Origin: Brevibacillus brevis
GTDB taxonomy: Bacteria; Bacillota; Bacilli; Brevibacillales; Brevibacillaceae
Assembly (NCBI RefSeq): GCF_001039275.2
Contig: NZ_CP030117.1
Coordinates: 1,633,501 to 1,697,500, forward strand
Direction of reading: 5' to 3'
DNA: 64,000 nucleotides
In this document: positions 41,655 through 51,219 of the stretch, one piece after another
Layout of the letters: each line of letters begins with the position of its first letter
How positions within the stretch are numbered: position 1 is the stretch's first letter
Made by a program: the position numbers and the translations under genes
Notes under the pieces: model-generated
The model's input: only the letters and a program-made list of their open reading frames with translations
Told to the model about the DNA's origin: nothing
Databases searched by the model: none

Positions 41655-41940
41655 AGCAACAACAACTTTACATCGCTTATAAATACGATGAGAAGGACAA
41701 GGACAATAGTAAGGGCGCTCTAGAGAGGCGGGCCACAGGCTGGAAGCTCGCTGCGAACTGTTATTGATCTACCACCTTCGAGTAGCTGCCGGGAACGAAG
41801 CGTAGGCTTTTACTATCGGTATGCCGGTTAAATACCGTTACATGGAATGAGGAGTCTGTTTTTGTGAACAGACTTGAAGTAGGGTGGTACCGCGAGAACA
41901 CACTCGTCCCTTTTTGGGGATGAGTGTTTTTTTATTTTCT
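41655..41940 (+). ncRNA. T-box leader of thrS (threonine specifier ACC)
   Basis: The T-box sequence AGGGTGGTACCGCG is at 41881-41894. The specifier ACC at 41771-41773 is placed by alignment with the ilvB leader: both have the specifier directly before ACCT[T/C]CGAG. The terminator has arms ACACTCGTCCC and GGGGATGAGTGT plus a T run and ends at about 41938. Uncharged tRNA-Thr would favour the antiterminator and allow thrS transcription. Confidence 0.93.
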
Positions 41941-41974
41941 CAACAAAACAAGATACAGGAAGGAAGAATCCGCA

Positions 41975-43888
41975 GTGGCACAAATTCATGTTACTTTCCC
42001 AGATGGAGCCGTTCGTCAATACGACGCTGGGATTACTATCGAAGACATCGCAGGCTCCATTAGCTCTAGCCTGAAGAAAAAGGCAGTAGCTGGTAAAAAA
42101 GACGGCAAGGTTGTCGATCTGTACACAGAACTCACAGATGATGCAGCGATTGAAATCGTTACCCTCGATTCTGCTGACGGCTTGGAAGTATACCGCCACA
42201 GTACGGCTCACTTGCTCGCTCAAGCGGTAAAACGCATTTACGGCGCTGAAGTGAAGTTCGGAATCGGTCCTGTGATCGAAGACGGCTTCTACTACGACAT
42301 GGATATCCCGGTTTCCCTTTCCCCAGAGGATTTGGGCAAAATCGAAGCAGAAATGGAAAAAATCGTGAAGGAAGACCTGCCGATTCGCCGCAAAGTCGTA
42401 AGCCGCGAAGAAGCAACTGCGATTTTCCAAGAACTGAACGATCACCTGAAGCTGGAGCTGATTCGCGACCTGCCAGAGGATGCGACTATCACGCTGTATG
42501 AGCAAGGCGAATTTTTCGACCTCTGTCGTGGTCCGCACTTGCCGTCCACTGGCTTCATCAAAGCGTTCAAGCTGATGAGCGTGGCAGGTGCATACTGGCG
42601 CGGAAAAGCAGAAAACCAAGTTTTGCAACGCGTATACGGTACAGCTTGGCCGAAAAAAGCAGACATGGATGAATATCTGCACTTCATCGAAGAAGCGAAA
42701 AAGCGCGATCACCGCAAATTGGGTAAAGAACTGGGACTGTTCATGTTCTCCGAGGAAGCACCAGGAATGCCGTTCTACCTGCCAAAAGGCTTCACTGTTC
42801 GCAACGAGCTGGAGCAATTCTCCCGCCGTCTGCAACAACTGGCACAATACACTGAAGTGCGCTCTCCGTTCCTCATGAACGAACGTCTCTGGAAAGAATC
42901 CGGTCACTGGGATCACTACAAAGAGAACATGTACTTCTCTGAAGTAGACAACGCGACTTACGCCCTTAAGCCAATGAACTGCCCAGGTCACATGCTGATT
43001 TATAAAAACGAGATGCATTCTTACCGCGACCTGCCAATTCGTTACTCCGAGTTCGGGCAAGTTCACCGCCATGAGTACTCCGGGGCATTGAATGGAATGC
43101 TGCGGGTGCGTACCTTCTGCCAGGATGACGCGCACGTATTCGTCCGTCCTGATCAGATCGCGAGCGAAATCAAAGGCATGATCACTTTGATTGATAGCAT
43201 CTACAAGGTATTTGGCTTCGAATACAGTGTGGCTCTGTCCACTCGTCCGGAAGATTCCATGGGATCTGATGAGCTGTGGGAAGCAGCAGAAAGCTCTCTG
43301 AAAACAGTGTTGGAAGAGCTCGGTATGGCCTATGAAATCAAAGAAGGAGACGGTGCATTCTACGGACCGAAGATCGACTTCCAAATTACCGACGCGCTGA
43401 AACGCCGTCACCAATGCGGAACGATCCAGTTGGACTTCCAAATGCCTGAGAAATTCGACCTGACTTATGTTGGTCAAGACAACGAGAAGCATCGTCCAGT
43501 TGTCTTGCACCGTGCGATGTACGGCTCCATGGAGCGCTTTATTGGTATCCTGATCGAGCACTACGCAGGTGCATTCCCGATTTGGTTGACACCAATCCAA
43601 GCACGCATCATGAACATCAGCGAAGTGCACATGCCATATGCAGAACAAGTAAGAGAAAAGCTGCAACAAGCTGGCATTCGTGTAGAGCTGGATGGCCGCA
43701 ATGAGAAAATCGGCTACAAAATCCGAGAAGCACAAGTTGAAAAAATCCCGTACATGCTGGTCATCGGTGAAAAAGAGGTGGCTGACGGTACGCTGTCCGT
43801 CCGCAAACGCGGAGTGGGCGATGAAGGCGCGATGACAGTGGATGCGTTTGTAGAGAAAATCCGCGCTGAAATCAATGAAATGAAGTAA
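41975..43888 (+). CDS. thrS: Threonyl-tRNA synthetase
   Basis: The product has 637 residues from GTG 41975 behind AGGAAGGAAG; the frame extends upstream into the leader but that is not translated. The domain order is TGS (1-65), second additional editing domain with STAHLLAQAVKRI, class II catalytic core (motif 1 around FTVRNELEQFSRRL, motif 2 RYSEFGQVHRHEYSGAL, motif 3 at LHRAMYGSMERFIGIL), zinc-binding MNCPGHMLIYK, and anticodon-binding domain at the end. It is preceded by a threonine T-box and followed by a strong terminator. Confidence 0.97.
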   Translation: MAQIHVTFPDGAVRQYDAGITIEDIAGSISSSLKKKAVAGKKDGKVVDLYTELTDDAAIEIVTLDSADGLEVYRHSTAHLLAQAVKRIYGAEVKFGIGPVIEDGFYYDMDIPVSLSPEDLGKIEAEMEKIVKEDLPIRRKVVSREEATAIFQELNDHLKLELIRDLPEDATITLYEQGEFFDLCRGPHLPSTGFIKAFKLMSVAGAYWRGKAENQVLQRVYGTAWPKKADMDEYLHFIEEAKKRDHRKLGKELGLFMFSEEAPGMPFYLPKGFTVRNELEQFSRRLQQLAQYTEVRSPFLMNERLWKESGHWDHYKENMYFSEVDNATYALKPMNCPGHMLIYKNEMHSYRDLPIRYSEFGQVHRHEYSGALNGMLRVRTFCQDDAHVFVRPDQIASEIKGMITLIDSIYKVFGFEYSVALSTRPEDSMGSDELWEAAESSLKTVLEELGMAYEIKEGDGAFYGPKIDFQITDALKRRHQCGTIQLDFQMPEKFDLTYVGQDNEKHRPVVLHRAMYGSMERFIGILIEHYAGAFPIWLTPIQARIMNISEVHMPYAEQVREKLQQAGIRVELDGRNEKIGYKIREAQVEKIPYMLVIGEKEVADGTLSVRKRGVGDEGAMTVDAFVEKIRAEINEMK

Positions 43889-43905
43889 AAGCGTATAGAA
43901 GTAGA

Positions 43906-43935
43906 GCCGCCCTGAATTTTCGGGCGGCTTTTTTT
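43906..43935 (+). terminator. Terminator of thrS
   Basis: GCCGCCC (43906-43912) and GGGCGGC (43922-43928) followed by TTTTTTT. Confidence 0.9.
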
Positions 43936-44022
43936 ATTATACGTTTACTTGGAAAAAAGAATGGGAATAGGATGTAGGGTAATGGTGCTCATGGACATCA
44001 AGAAGAACTGCGGGGGATACGT

Positions 44023-46077
44023 ATGCGGGTAAGCATCAAGCAAAGACTGATAGCAGCATTTCTTGCCATTATTTTAATCCCGATTGGAGTGATTAGCTCA
44101 TTTGTATATGTCAGTATGGAGGAGCGAATCCAGACTTATTTTATTGAATCCTCGACAAAAGAAGTGGCTCAAGTAGACAACGCGATTAACTTGTATTTCG
44201 ACTCGATTCGTGAAAACGTAAACCTGATAGCAGGCAGTCCCTTATTAAAAAGTGCAGATAACACCATCACGACGTATATGGACAAACCAACCAAAACCAA
44301 GCATACGCCACTGCAAAATGGCGGGGTAGAGGCGGCCATTTTTCAAGATTTCCTGCGATTTGTCGATTCTCATCCGAATACTGCATTTATCTATTTAGCG
44401 ACAAAATACGGAGGATACATACAGTGGCCGACAGATGATGTCATTCCGAATTACGATCCGCGTACAAGGGATTGGTACAAAACCCCAATGGAGAATCCCG
44501 GTAAAGTGATCACGACAGATCCGTATCTCTATTTGGGCGACAACAGTATCGTGATCAGTAACGTGACGATGCTAAAGGATGACAAGGGTGAACCGCTTGG
44601 CGTTGTTGGACTGGACGTGAATTTAAAAGGACTAACCGACATTCTGAAAGAAATTAAGATCGGGAAAACGGGTTATCTCATGCTGGTTGGCAAAGACGGA
44701 ACGATTTTGGCTAATCCCAAGAACCCCGAGCTCAATTCGAAAAACCTGAAAGATACGCAAATTCCTGAATTGGCTGCGATCGCAGAGAATACCTCCAGCA
44801 GCTTTGCGGTCACGATGAACGATACCGAGTATATGGCTAACGTCTTTACTTCAGACAAAACCGGTTGGAAATATATTTCGTTTATTGAAAGAGCTGAGCT
44901 CTCTGCTGAAGCCAATCAAATCGGTTTCATCATCGGGGCATTGAGCGTTTTGTTTGCTTTACTAGCGATTGTCGCTTCCATTCTTTTCTCGCACAAATTC
45001 ACCAAGCCATTGCTTGCTATCGTTGACCAGATTGCGCAGATCGGACGTGGTGACTTTACAGGTGAATTGCCCAAAAACCTTTTGGAAAGAAAAGACGAAA
45101 TCGGCATGCTTGGTCAGAGTATTCAGGTGATGCAAGTATCCATCCAAGGACTCATTCGGGAAGTCCAAAAAGCGGTTAATACACTCTCTACTTCGTCAGA
45201 CAACATATCGGTTCGCTTGGCGGACAATGTAGATGCTACGAACAAGATATCTACTACCATACAGGAAGTTGCAAGCGGGGCCCAAAATCAGCTCAGAGGT
45301 ACCGAAGAATCCGCAAGAGCAATGGAAGAGATGTCGATCGGCATCCAACGTGTGGCGGAGACAACCTCCATCATTTCGGAAGCATCTACATGTACGGCGG
45401 ATGAAGCGCAGTTAGGAAATCAGTCCATCCAAAAAGCGATCCAGCAAATGGACTCCGTCCGTGGCTCTGTGGAACATTCTGTATCCGTAGTCAAGCAATT
45501 GGGTGAGCGATCCAAAGAAATTGTGCAAATCATTGATGTGATTACGGGAATTGCTTCCCAAACCAATCTGCTTGCTCTCAATGCAGCCATCGAAGCTGCC
45601 CGTGCGGGAGAGCATGGACGAGGTTTTGCTGTCGTAGCAGATGAAGTGAGAAAACTCGCTGAACAATCTGATGAGTCTGCTCGGCAAATCGCCAATCTCA
45701 TTCAGGAGATCCAAGAAGATACGACCATGGCGGTCAACTCGATGGATTCAGTCAATCAAGATGTTCAGGATGGATTGTCTACCGTACTGGAGTCAGGAGA
45801 GGCCTTCCAACGCATCTTACAAGAAATTCAACAGATGACCGATCAAATTCAGGAGGTATCTGCTGTCTCTGAACAAATGTCGGCTGGATCAGAACAAGTA
45901 GCAGCATCTGTGGACGAGACTGCTCAAATTGCAAGGATTTCAGCGAGCAATGCTGAAAATCTGGCTGCTTCCTCCAAAGGACAATTGGCTACTATGGAAG
46001 AGTTTGCCGTTTCATTTGAATCCTTGAATCAGATGGCTCGCGAACTGGAAAGAATGATTAGCAAATTTAAGATATAA
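44023..46077 (+). CDS. Methyl-accepting chemotaxis protein with dCache sensor
   Basis: The product has 684 residues from ATG 44023 after GCGGGGGATACGT. TM1 is at about residues 10-32, an extracellular dCache domain follows (about 35-280, with [10 protein letters not shown] and [21 protein letters not shown]), then TM2 (about 293-316), HAMP and a cytoplasmic coiled coil whose tip is [34 protein letters not shown]. Such chemoreceptors bind small ligands, often amino acids or organic acids, and signal to CheA. It is monocistronic and has no visible SigD-type promoter. The ligand is unknown. Confidence 0.93.
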   Translation: MRVSIKQRLIAAFLAIILIPIGVISSFVYVSMEERIQTYFIESSTKEVAQVDNAINLYFDSIRENVNLIAGSPLLKSADNTITTYMDKPTKTKHTPLQNGGVEAAIFQDFLRFVDSHPNTAFIYLATKYGGYIQWPTDDVIPNYDPRTRDWYKTPMENPGKVITTDPYLYLGDNSIVISNVTMLKDDKGEPLGVVGLDVNLKGLTDILKEIKIGKTGYLMLVGKDGTILANPKNPELNSKNLKDTQIPELAAIAENTSSSFAVTMNDTEYMANVFTSDKTGWKYISFIERAELSAEANQIGFIIGALSVLFALLAIVASILFSHKFTKPLLAIVDQIAQIGRGDFTGELPKNLLERKDEIGMLGQSIQVMQVSIQGLIREVQKAVNTLSTSSDNISVRLADNVDATNKISTTIQEVASGAQNQLRGTEESARAMEEMSIGIQRVAETTSIISEASTCTADEAQLGNQSIQKAIQQMDSVRGSVEHSVSVVKQLGERSKEIVQIIDVITGIASQTNLLALNAAIEAARAGEHGRGFAVVADEVRKLAEQSDESARQIANLIQEIQEDTTMAVNSMDSVNQDVQDGLSTVLESGEAFQRILQEIQQMTDQIQEVSAVSEQMSAGSEQVAASVDETAQIARISASNAENLAASSKGQLATMEEFAVSFESLNQMARELERMISKFKI

Positions 46078-46092
46078 GAATGCATAACGAAA

Positions 46093-46131
46093 AGAGTACG
46101 AATGTCGGGAGGTATTCGTACTCTTTTTTTT
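46093..46131 (+). terminator. Terminator of the chemoreceptor gene
   Basis: AGAGTACGAAT (46093-46103) pairs with ATTCGTACTCT (46114-46124), followed by a T run. Confidence 0.88.
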
Positions 46132-46290
46132 GCAAAGTGGTCCCATTTATGACAAAATGTGCGGTTTGCGTTTGAAAATTTGGCTATTTCGATTTATGAT
46201 AATAGACTGGTACTAAGTCGAAATGCGATATTATAGTAATGATGAAGAGAAAAAGTTGCCATATATAGATAAAAAGGAGAGTGAACACCT

Positions 46291-47310
46291 ATGCCAGATA
46301 AAGTGCTTGATTTACGGAACCGTCCTCTCCGAGATTTACGAATATCTGTCACCGATAAATGTAATTTTCGTTGCCGTTATTGCATGCCTGCCGAAATTTT
46401 TGGACCGGATTTTGAGTTTTTGCCGCAAAGCAAGTTGCTGACCTTTGAGGAGATCACCCGTTTGACCCAGATCTTTACTTCGCTTGGGGTCGGGAAAATC
46501 CGTATTACCGGCGGAGAGCCATTGATGCGAAGAAATTTGCCTGAATTGATTCGAATGATACGTGAAGTGGAAGGCGTTCAAGATATTGCGATGACGACCA
46601 ACGGTTCTCTCTTGTCCCGCCATGCTCATGCACTAAAAGAAGCAGGTCTGGATCGGGTCACGGTCAGCCTGGACAGCTTGGATAATGAGCGTTTTGGGAT
46701 GTTGAATGGAAGAGGCTATCAGGTCGATGCCGTGCTGGAAGGGATTCGTGTTGCAGCAGATGCCGGGCTGCTGGTTAAGATTAACATGGTAGTACAGCGC
46801 GGAGTCAATGATCAAGATATTTTGCCGATGGCACGGTACTTCCGTGAGCAAGGGCATACCCTGCGATTTATTGAATTCATGGATGTGGGAAACAGCAACG
46901 GTTGGCGACTGGATCAAGTCGTACCTTCCCGTGAAATTGTGCGCATGATCCATGAAGAGATGCCGTTGGTGGCGACTGAAGCGAACTACTACGGAGAGGT
47001 GGCTTCTCGCTATCGCTATGAGGGATCGGACCAGGAGATAGGATTGATTTCATCAGTGACCCAAGCTTTTTGCTCCACTTGTACGCGAGCTCGCCTGTCG
47101 GCAGAAGGGAAATTGTACAACTGTCTCTTCGCTTCATCCGGAGATGATTTGCGCGAGCCAGTCCGCGATGGACGCACGGATGAGGAGATTCGCGAGCTGA
47201 TACGTGCGATCTGGGAGCGTCGTGACGTGCGCTACTCGGAGGAACGACTAAGTGAAACGCCTGGTCTCGCCAAGCGTGAAAAGGTCGAAATGTCCCATAT
47301 CGGGGGATAA
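46291..47310 (+). CDS. moaA: GTP 3',8-cyclase MoaA
   Basis: The product has 339 residues from ATG 46291 behind AAGGAGAG. The N-terminal radical-SAM cluster motif is CNFRCRYC (Cys24, Cys28, Cys31), the substrate-side cluster [18 protein letters not shown] (Cys261, Cys264, Cys278), and the protein ends in the conserved GG. It makes the first molybdopterin precursor from GTP. The C-terminal GG and both clusters are intact. moaB is 16 kb downstream at 63365; no other mo gene lies next to moaA. Confidence 0.95.
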   Translation: MPDKVLDLRNRPLRDLRISVTDKCNFRCRYCMPAEIFGPDFEFLPQSKLLTFEEITRLTQIFTSLGVGKIRITGGEPLMRRNLPELIRMIREVEGVQDIAMTTNGSLLSRHAHALKEAGLDRVTVSLDSLDNERFGMLNGRGYQVDAVLEGIRVAADAGLLVKINMVVQRGVNDQDILPMARYFREQGHTLRFIEFMDVGNSNGWRLDQVVPSREIVRMIHEEMPLVATEANYYGEVASRYRYEGSDQEIGLISSVTQAFCSTCTRARLSAEGKLYNCLFASSGDDLREPVRDGRTDEEIRELIRAIWERRDVRYSEERLSETPGLAKREKVEMSHIGG

Positions 47311-47323
47311 TTAGGTATGAGCC

Positions 47324-47352
47324 TTGACAAAACCCAAGCTACCTAGTAATAT
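47324..47352 (+). promoter_or_regulatory. Promoter of infC-rpmI-rplT
   Basis: TTGACA (47324-47329) and TAATAT (47347-47352) with a 17-bp spacer, 13 bp after the moaA stop. Confidence 0.7.
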
Positions 47353-47359
47353 AAATTGC

Positions 47360-47550
47360 GTGTATAAACACTTCATACTTCGAGAACAAGCAGAGGCGCC
47401 CAGCTTCTCACCTGGGTCGACGTCGTATACGACTGTTGACAGGTAACTCTTACGCAAAGATCCTCGGATCTGATGAAATTGCTTAGGTGAGATATGTGCG
47501 GGCGCAGAATGCGTTCGCACATTTTTGTTCCTTCTCGAAATTGACGGGGG
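47360..47550 (+). ncRNA. L20-type autoregulatory leader of infC-rpmI-rplT
   Basis: A ~200-nt leader precedes infC. It contains several stems and ends in a terminator hairpin: ATGTGCG (47494-47500) and CGCACAT (47516-47522), with an inner GCGCA/TGCG pair and a T run. In Bacillus the L20 leader folds to mimic the L20 site on 23S rRNA and allows premature termination when L20 is in excess. I did not trace each known stem, so the class assignment rests on position plus the terminator. Confidence 0.7.
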
Positions 47551-47558
47551 TGGCAAGT

Positions 47559-48077
47559 ATTAGCAAGGATCAAATGTTAATTAACGAAGCGATCCGTGCC
47601 CGTGAGGTCCGTTTAATCGGTGCAGACGGGAGCCAATTGGGAGTCGTACCTTTTAGGGAAGCGTTGCGCATTGCCCAGGAAGCTGAATTGGATCTGGTAA
47701 ACGTTGCTCCTACAGCCAAGCCGCCTGTATGCCGTATCATGGACTATGGAAAGTTCAAATACGAGCAGGCGAAAAAGGAAAAAGAAGCGCGTAAAAACCA
47801 GAAGATCATCGAGCTGAAAGAAGTGCGTTTTTCTTCTAACATCGAGGAACACGATTTTCAAACAAAGCTTCGCAACGTCCGCAAGTTCTTGGAGGATCAA
47901 CACAAGGTGAAGTGTACGATCCGTTTCCGTGGACGTGAAATCACCCACTCCGAAATTGGACTAGGCGTTATGGAACGTGTTGCTGCCCAGTGTGAAGATC
48001 TCGCTACGCCTGAGCGCAAGCCGAAGATCGAGGGTCGCAGCATGATCATGATTCTGGCTCCGAAAGCGGAAAAGTAA
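47559..48077 (+). CDS. infC: Translation initiation factor IF-3 with an ATT start codon
   Basis: The product has 172 residues. I place the start at ATT 47559 because GACGGGGGTGG lies just before it, the resulting N-terminus (M)[20 protein letters not shown] matches the mature start of IF-3 from related bacilli, and infC genes often use this rare codon for self-regulation by IF-3 start-codon proofreading. The N-terminal domain (to about 75), [11 protein letters not shown] linker and C-terminal domain ([32 protein letters not shown]) are complete. It is the first gene of infC-rpmI-rplT. Confidence 0.93.
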   Translation: MSKDQMLINEAIRAREVRLIGADGSQLGVVPFREALRIAQEAELDLVNVAPTAKPPVCRIMDYGKFKYEQAKKEKEARKNQKIIELKEVRFSSNIEEHDFQTKLRNVRKFLEDQHKVKCTIRFRGREITHSEIGLGVMERVAAQCEDLATPERKPKIEGRSMIMILAPKAEK

Positions 48078-48107
48078 GATAGTAGTTTAGACAGGAGGAT
48101 TTTTCAG

Positions 48108-48305
48108 ATGCCTAAAATGAAAACCAACAAGGCTGCTGCGAAACGTTTCAAAAAGACTGGAAGCGGCCAATTGAAGCGCGACCGCGCATTTGGTAGCCAC
48201 TTGTTCGCTAACAAAACGACAAAAGCAAAACGCCACCTGCGTAAAGCTGCACTCGTTTCCAAAGGCGATCAAAAACGTATGGAGCAAATGCTCACTTACC
48301 TGTAA
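48108..48305 (+). CDS. rpmI: 50S ribosomal protein L35
   Basis: The product is a 65-residue, very basic protein beginning [20 protein letters not shown], from ATG 48108 behind ACAGGAGG. Length, opening and the [12 protein letters not shown] core are those of bacterial L35. It lies between infC and rplT, the standard order, in the leader-controlled operon. Confidence 0.97.
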   Translation: MPKMKTNKAAAKRFKKTGSGQLKRDRAFGSHLFANKTTKAKRHLRKAALVSKGDQKRMEQMLTYL

Positions 48306-48396
48306 GTTTTTCTTTATTACACACCATTACGCAGCATGAGCTCCCTAAGCGCCTAGTAGTAGGCCGCCATGCTGGAAAGACCAGGAGGAGTTTAGT

Positions 48397-48756
48397 ATGC
48401 CAAGAGTAAAAGGTGGCATTGTTACACGCCGTCGTCATAAGAAAATCCTGAAGCTGGCGAAAGGATACTTCGGTTCCAAACATCGCCTGTTTAAATCCGC
48501 TAATGCGCAGGTAATGAAATCCCTGCTGTATGCATACCGTGACCGTCGTCAAAAGAAACGTGATTTCCGCAAACTGTGGATCACTCGTATCAACGCGCAA
48601 GCTCGCATGAACGGTCTGTCCTACAGCCGTTTGATGCACGGCCTGAAAGTTGCTGGCATCGAAGTTAACCGCAAAATGCTGGCTGACTTGGCTGTTAACG
48701 ACAAAGCTGCGTTCAACGAACTGGCAACAGTTGCAAAAAGCAAACTGAACGCTTAA
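48397..48756 (+). CDS. rplT: 50S ribosomal protein L20
   Basis: The product has 119 residues beginning [24 protein letters not shown] from ATG 48397 behind AGGAGG. It has the long basic N-terminal helix and the globular [25 protein letters not shown] core. Besides assembly of the large subunit, L20 is the feedback repressor acting on the upstream leader in Bacillus. It is the last gene of the unit. Confidence 0.97.
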   Translation: MPRVKGGIVTRRRHKKILKLAKGYFGSKHRLFKSANAQVMKSLLYAYRDRRQKKRDFRKLWITRINAQARMNGLSYSRLMHGLKVAGIEVNRKMLADLAVNDKAAFNELATVAKSKLNA

Positions 48757-48770
48757 TTTTTTTATAGAAG

Positions 48771-48808
48771 AGCCGATCTTCCCGTTTGAGGGCAAGGTCG
48801 GCTTTTTT
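48771..48808 (+). terminator. Terminator of infC-rpmI-rplT
   Basis: AGCCGATCTT (48771-48780) pairs with AAGGTCGGCT (48794-48803), followed by TTTTT. Confidence 0.88.
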
Positions 48809-48821
48809 GTTTGAGTCAAAG

Positions 48822-48857
48822 AAAAAACAACCGGGATCACATTCGGTTGTTTTTTTC
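48822..48857. terminator. Bidirectional terminator before the LuxR-type gene
   Basis: AAAAAACAACCG (48822-48833) pairs with CGGTTGTTTTTT (48844-48855); T runs on both strands let it serve the minus-strand gene at 48867. Confidence 0.8.
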
Positions 48858-48866
48858 TATTTCTAT

Positions 48867-49553
48867 TCAACATATGATTCGCTGGCGAATAGCGTCTGCC
48901 ACACCTTGTGCGCGATTTTGCACACCGAGCTTTTTTAAGGCGGATTTGATGTAATCCTGCACGGTAAACTCACTAATTCCCATCCAGTCCGCCATCTCCC
49001 TAACGCTTTCTCCCCATGACATCCGCTGCATGACTTCGACTTCTCGGCGTGAGAGCTTGACGGTTTTAGGGCGAAGGGAGTCGGTTGCCAATACTTTGCC
49101 CAGCATCATACAGTACGTGCTCAAAGATTGCACCAATTGATGGTTGATGCCAGAACAACCGTCCTGATGCCAGGAAATACCGGCGTAGCCGAGTACGTTA
49201 GGCCCATAGCTGATGGGGAGAATGAGCGCATAGGGGGCGCCGTAAACTAAATTGGGCGGGAACTGACGAATCGCCTCAGAATCTAGCAAGACGGCCTTCT
49301 GTTCACGGATCGCATGCTGAATGAGGGGCATGTTGCGCATGTCCACCCGTATATCGCGGATGGAGCATAATTCTTGGTCAAGGATCGACCATAGTCCCTC
49401 ACCCATTTGACTGAGCGTCGAGTAATTGCACAGAATGGCCCCCATGAAAGGAAAGAGATCTACGAAGCCACGTACAGCAAGCACCAGTTTCTCCTCGTAA
49501 AATGTCGTTTCTTCGATTCGATCGATGTACATGTTCAGCTCTGGACTGACCAT
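48867..49553 (-). CDS. LuxR-family regulator with GAF-like sensor domain
   Basis: The product has 228 residues from ATG 49553, with GGAGGTGG 10 bp upstream. The N-terminal ~150 residues look like a GAF-type sensor (AVRGFVDLFPFMGAILCNYS, YGAPYALILPISYGPNVLGYAGI). The C-terminal LuxR HTH is KLSRREVEVMQRMSWGESVREMADWMGISEFTVQDYIKSALKKLG. It has no receiver domain, so it is not a two-component regulator. It is divergent from the R2lox gene across a region with a perfect 14-bp palindrome; control of that gene is plausible. Confidence 0.87.
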   Translation of the reverse strand: MVSPELNMYIDRIEETTFYEEKLVLAVRGFVDLFPFMGAILCNYSTLSQMGEGLWSILDQELCSIRDIRVDMRNMPLIQHAIREQKAVLLDSEAIRQFPPNLVYGAPYALILPISYGPNVLGYAGISWHQDGCSGINHQLVQSLSTYCMMLGKVLATDSLRPKTVKLSRREVEVMQRMSWGESVREMADWMGISEFTVQDYIKSALKKLGVQNRAQGVADAIRQRIIC

Positions 49554-49607
49554 GGAGTGATTGCCACCTCCATTTGAGTGATGAGCACCCCCTGATTTTT
49601 GGGGATA

Positions 49608-49621
49608 TGAACGATCGTTCA
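49608..49621. promoter_or_regulatory. Perfect palindrome between the LuxR and R2lox genes
   Basis: TGAACGATCGTTCA is a perfect 14-bp palindrome in the divergent promoter region, 55 bp before the LuxR start. Its shape is typical of TetR-type operators, yet no TetR gene is nearby. The regulator is unknown. Confidence 0.5.
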
Positions 49622-49772
49622 GCCTGACCTATAATCAACCTATAGCGCCTTCATTTTATCAAACCGCTGATCGGAGCGTAAAGAACCGAATTGGTATAAA
49701 TTTACAATTTTATGACTTCTTTCATTCGCTCGGAATAGAAGGCGTATGAGAAAAAAGAAAGGTTGGATGGGG

Positions 49773-50660
49773 ATGAGGAATGGTTTTGTTTCGACCAGCC
49801 AAAAAGGATTGAATCAGGAGCTACTGCCGTACCAGTTGTATCAAAAAGCGAAGAGATACGGCATTTGGAACCCGCAGGACATTGATTTTACGCAAGACCG
49901 CGAAGATTACGCGAATATGAATCCGGAACAGAAGGAAGAAACTTTGGGGCGAATTGCTGGTTTTCTTGGTGGGGAAGAGGCAGTCACCCTCGATCTTTTG
50001 CCTTTGATCATGGTCATTGCAGAGGAAGGGCGATTGGAGGAAGAAATGTATTTGACGACCTTCCTCTTTGAAGAGGCCAAGCATACGGAGTTTTTTCGAT
50101 TGGTTCTAGACAGCATCGGTGAGTCAGGAGACTTGCATCATTTTCACGATGATAGGTACAAGCGAATTTTCCATGAGATCTTGCCGAATGCACTCAATCG
50201 TCTGCTGACGGATAAATCCCCCGAAGCCATCGCAGAAGCTTCTACTGTCTACAACATGTTTGTGGAAGGCGTGCTTGCAGAGACAGGCTACTTTGCGTTT
50301 TACGAAGCACTCAGCAAAACAGGGCTCATGCCTGGTTTAATGCAAGGAATTGGGTATTTGAAGACAGATGAATCGCGGCACATCAGCTACGGAACATTCC
50401 TGCTGCAGCGATTGATCTGTGAGCATCCCCATATTTACGATGTCATTGCCAAAAAGATGGATGAGCTAGCCCCAATGGCAAGTCATCTGTACGACTGGAT
50501 GGATGACCCACAAGGGGTGAGTGCGTTCGGAGTGAAGGTCGCTGATTTGCAGCAGTTTGCGAAAAAGCAACTAAGCGTGCGCATGGAGGTACTTGCCCGA
50601 GCAAAAGGGCAAACGATTGAAGAGCTGTATAAGCATACAAGAACAACGATCGATGTGTAA
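49773..50660 (+). CDS. R2-like ligand-binding oxidase (R2lox)
   Basis: The product has 295 residues from ATG 49773 (ATGs at 49746 and 49767 are alternatives; the nearest site is AGAAAGG). It resembles ribonucleotide-reductase R2 but carries the R2lox signature. Numbering from 49746, the metal ligands are E77, E110, H113, E174, E209 and H212, and V80 plus Y169 are at the spacing of the valine-tyrosine ether cross-link known from Geobacillus R2lox. GGEEAVTLD, EEAKHTEFF, VYNMFVEG and DESRHISYG are the local matches. It uses a mixed Mn/Fe cofactor and binds a long-chain fatty acid; the reaction is unknown. It is not a real nucleotide reductase. Confidence 0.88.
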   Translation: MRNGFVSTSQKGLNQELLPYQLYQKAKRYGIWNPQDIDFTQDREDYANMNPEQKEETLGRIAGFLGGEEAVTLDLLPLIMVIAEEGRLEEEMYLTTFLFEEAKHTEFFRLVLDSIGESGDLHHFHDDRYKRIFHEILPNALNRLLTDKSPEAIAEASTVYNMFVEGVLAETGYFAFYEALSKTGLMPGLMQGIGYLKTDESRHISYGTFLLQRLICEHPHIYDVIAKKMDELAPMASHLYDWMDDPQGVSAFGVKVADLQQFAKKQLSVRMEVLARAKGQTIEELYKHTRTTIDV

Positions 50661-50737
50661 GAAAAAAAGCGATCTCCGCTTACAGAACTGGGCTCTGGTC
50701 CTAAAGCAGAATCCGCCCAAGGTCTGAGCAAAAAACA

Positions 50738-50779
50738 ACCTCTCGTCCGTGTTGAACAGCCTGGCTGACCCCTTAAAAT
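50738..50779 (+). promoter_or_regulatory. Shared promoter region of the first small secreted protein
   Basis: CGTCCGTGT, then TTGAAC (50752-50757), then 16 bp and TAAAAT (50774-50779). The second gene has CGTCCGTGT at 51141, TCAAGC and TACAAT at 51171 with exactly the same spacing (21 bp from the box to the -10). Confidence 0.5.
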
Positions 50780-50821
50780 AAAGACATCAAAGGAAAACAT
50801 TGGATAGGGAGAGAGACCAAA

Positions 50822-51058
50822 ATGAGAAAACAAAAGTGGATGATGATGGGAATTACAGCGGTTGTTTGTTCAGCGATGTTCGTGCCAGGGGCGTTTGCCA
50901 AAGACAAGGATGACTCATATTCCGTGACGCCGTCTATCTTCGCGCCTGGTCCGTCCTCGGCTGCGGTAGTCCAGAAAACAGATGCGGTAGCGGGCACGCA
51001 ATCAGCAGGAAATGCGTTTACTTTCGCTCCAATTGTAAACGAAAAAGAAGAAAACTAA
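50822..51058 (+). CDS. Small secreted protein, tandem copy 1
   Basis: The product has 78 residues from ATG 50822, behind TAGGGAGAGAGA. A typical Sec signal peptide (MRKQKWMMMGITAVVCSAMFVPGAFA, likely cut after AFA) precedes a 52-residue mature part that begins KDKDDSYSV, is rich in Pro, Ser and Ala, and ends FTFAPIVNEKEEN. It has no Cys after the signal and no known domain. It is strongly similar in signal peptide, KDKDDSYSV and FAPxVNEKxE to the gene at 51220, so the pair arose by tandem duplication. The function is unknown. Confidence 0.72.
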   Translation: MRKQKWMMMGITAVVCSAMFVPGAFAKDKDDSYSVTPSIFAPGPSSAAVVQKTDAVAGTQSAGNAFTFAPIVNEKEEN

Positions 51059-51065
51059 TGGGCTG

Positions 51066-51090
51066 AAGCATCCGTACAGGATGCTTTTTC
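51066..51090 (+). terminator. Terminator of small secreted protein 1
   Basis: AGCATCC (51067-51073) and GGATGCT (51079-51085), then TTTTT. Confidence 0.8.
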
Positions 51091-51219
51091 TTTGGAACGA
51101 AACGGATGTAAGCCTCAAGTCTGACAAAAAAACAATCTTTCGTCCGTGTCAAGCAGACTCCCCAATGCCATACAATAAAAAGCGTTACAGGAAAACATTG
51201 GATAGGGAGAGAAACATAG

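Noticed and set aside
43936..44022. SigD-type flagellar promoter before the chemoreceptor
   Set aside because: No TAAA-N15-GCCGATAT-like sequence is present in the short upstream region.
46132..46290. Possible molybdenum-cofactor riboswitch upstream of moaA
   Set aside because: The region is A/T-rich with no stable multi-stem fold recognisable by eye and none of the known aptamer core.
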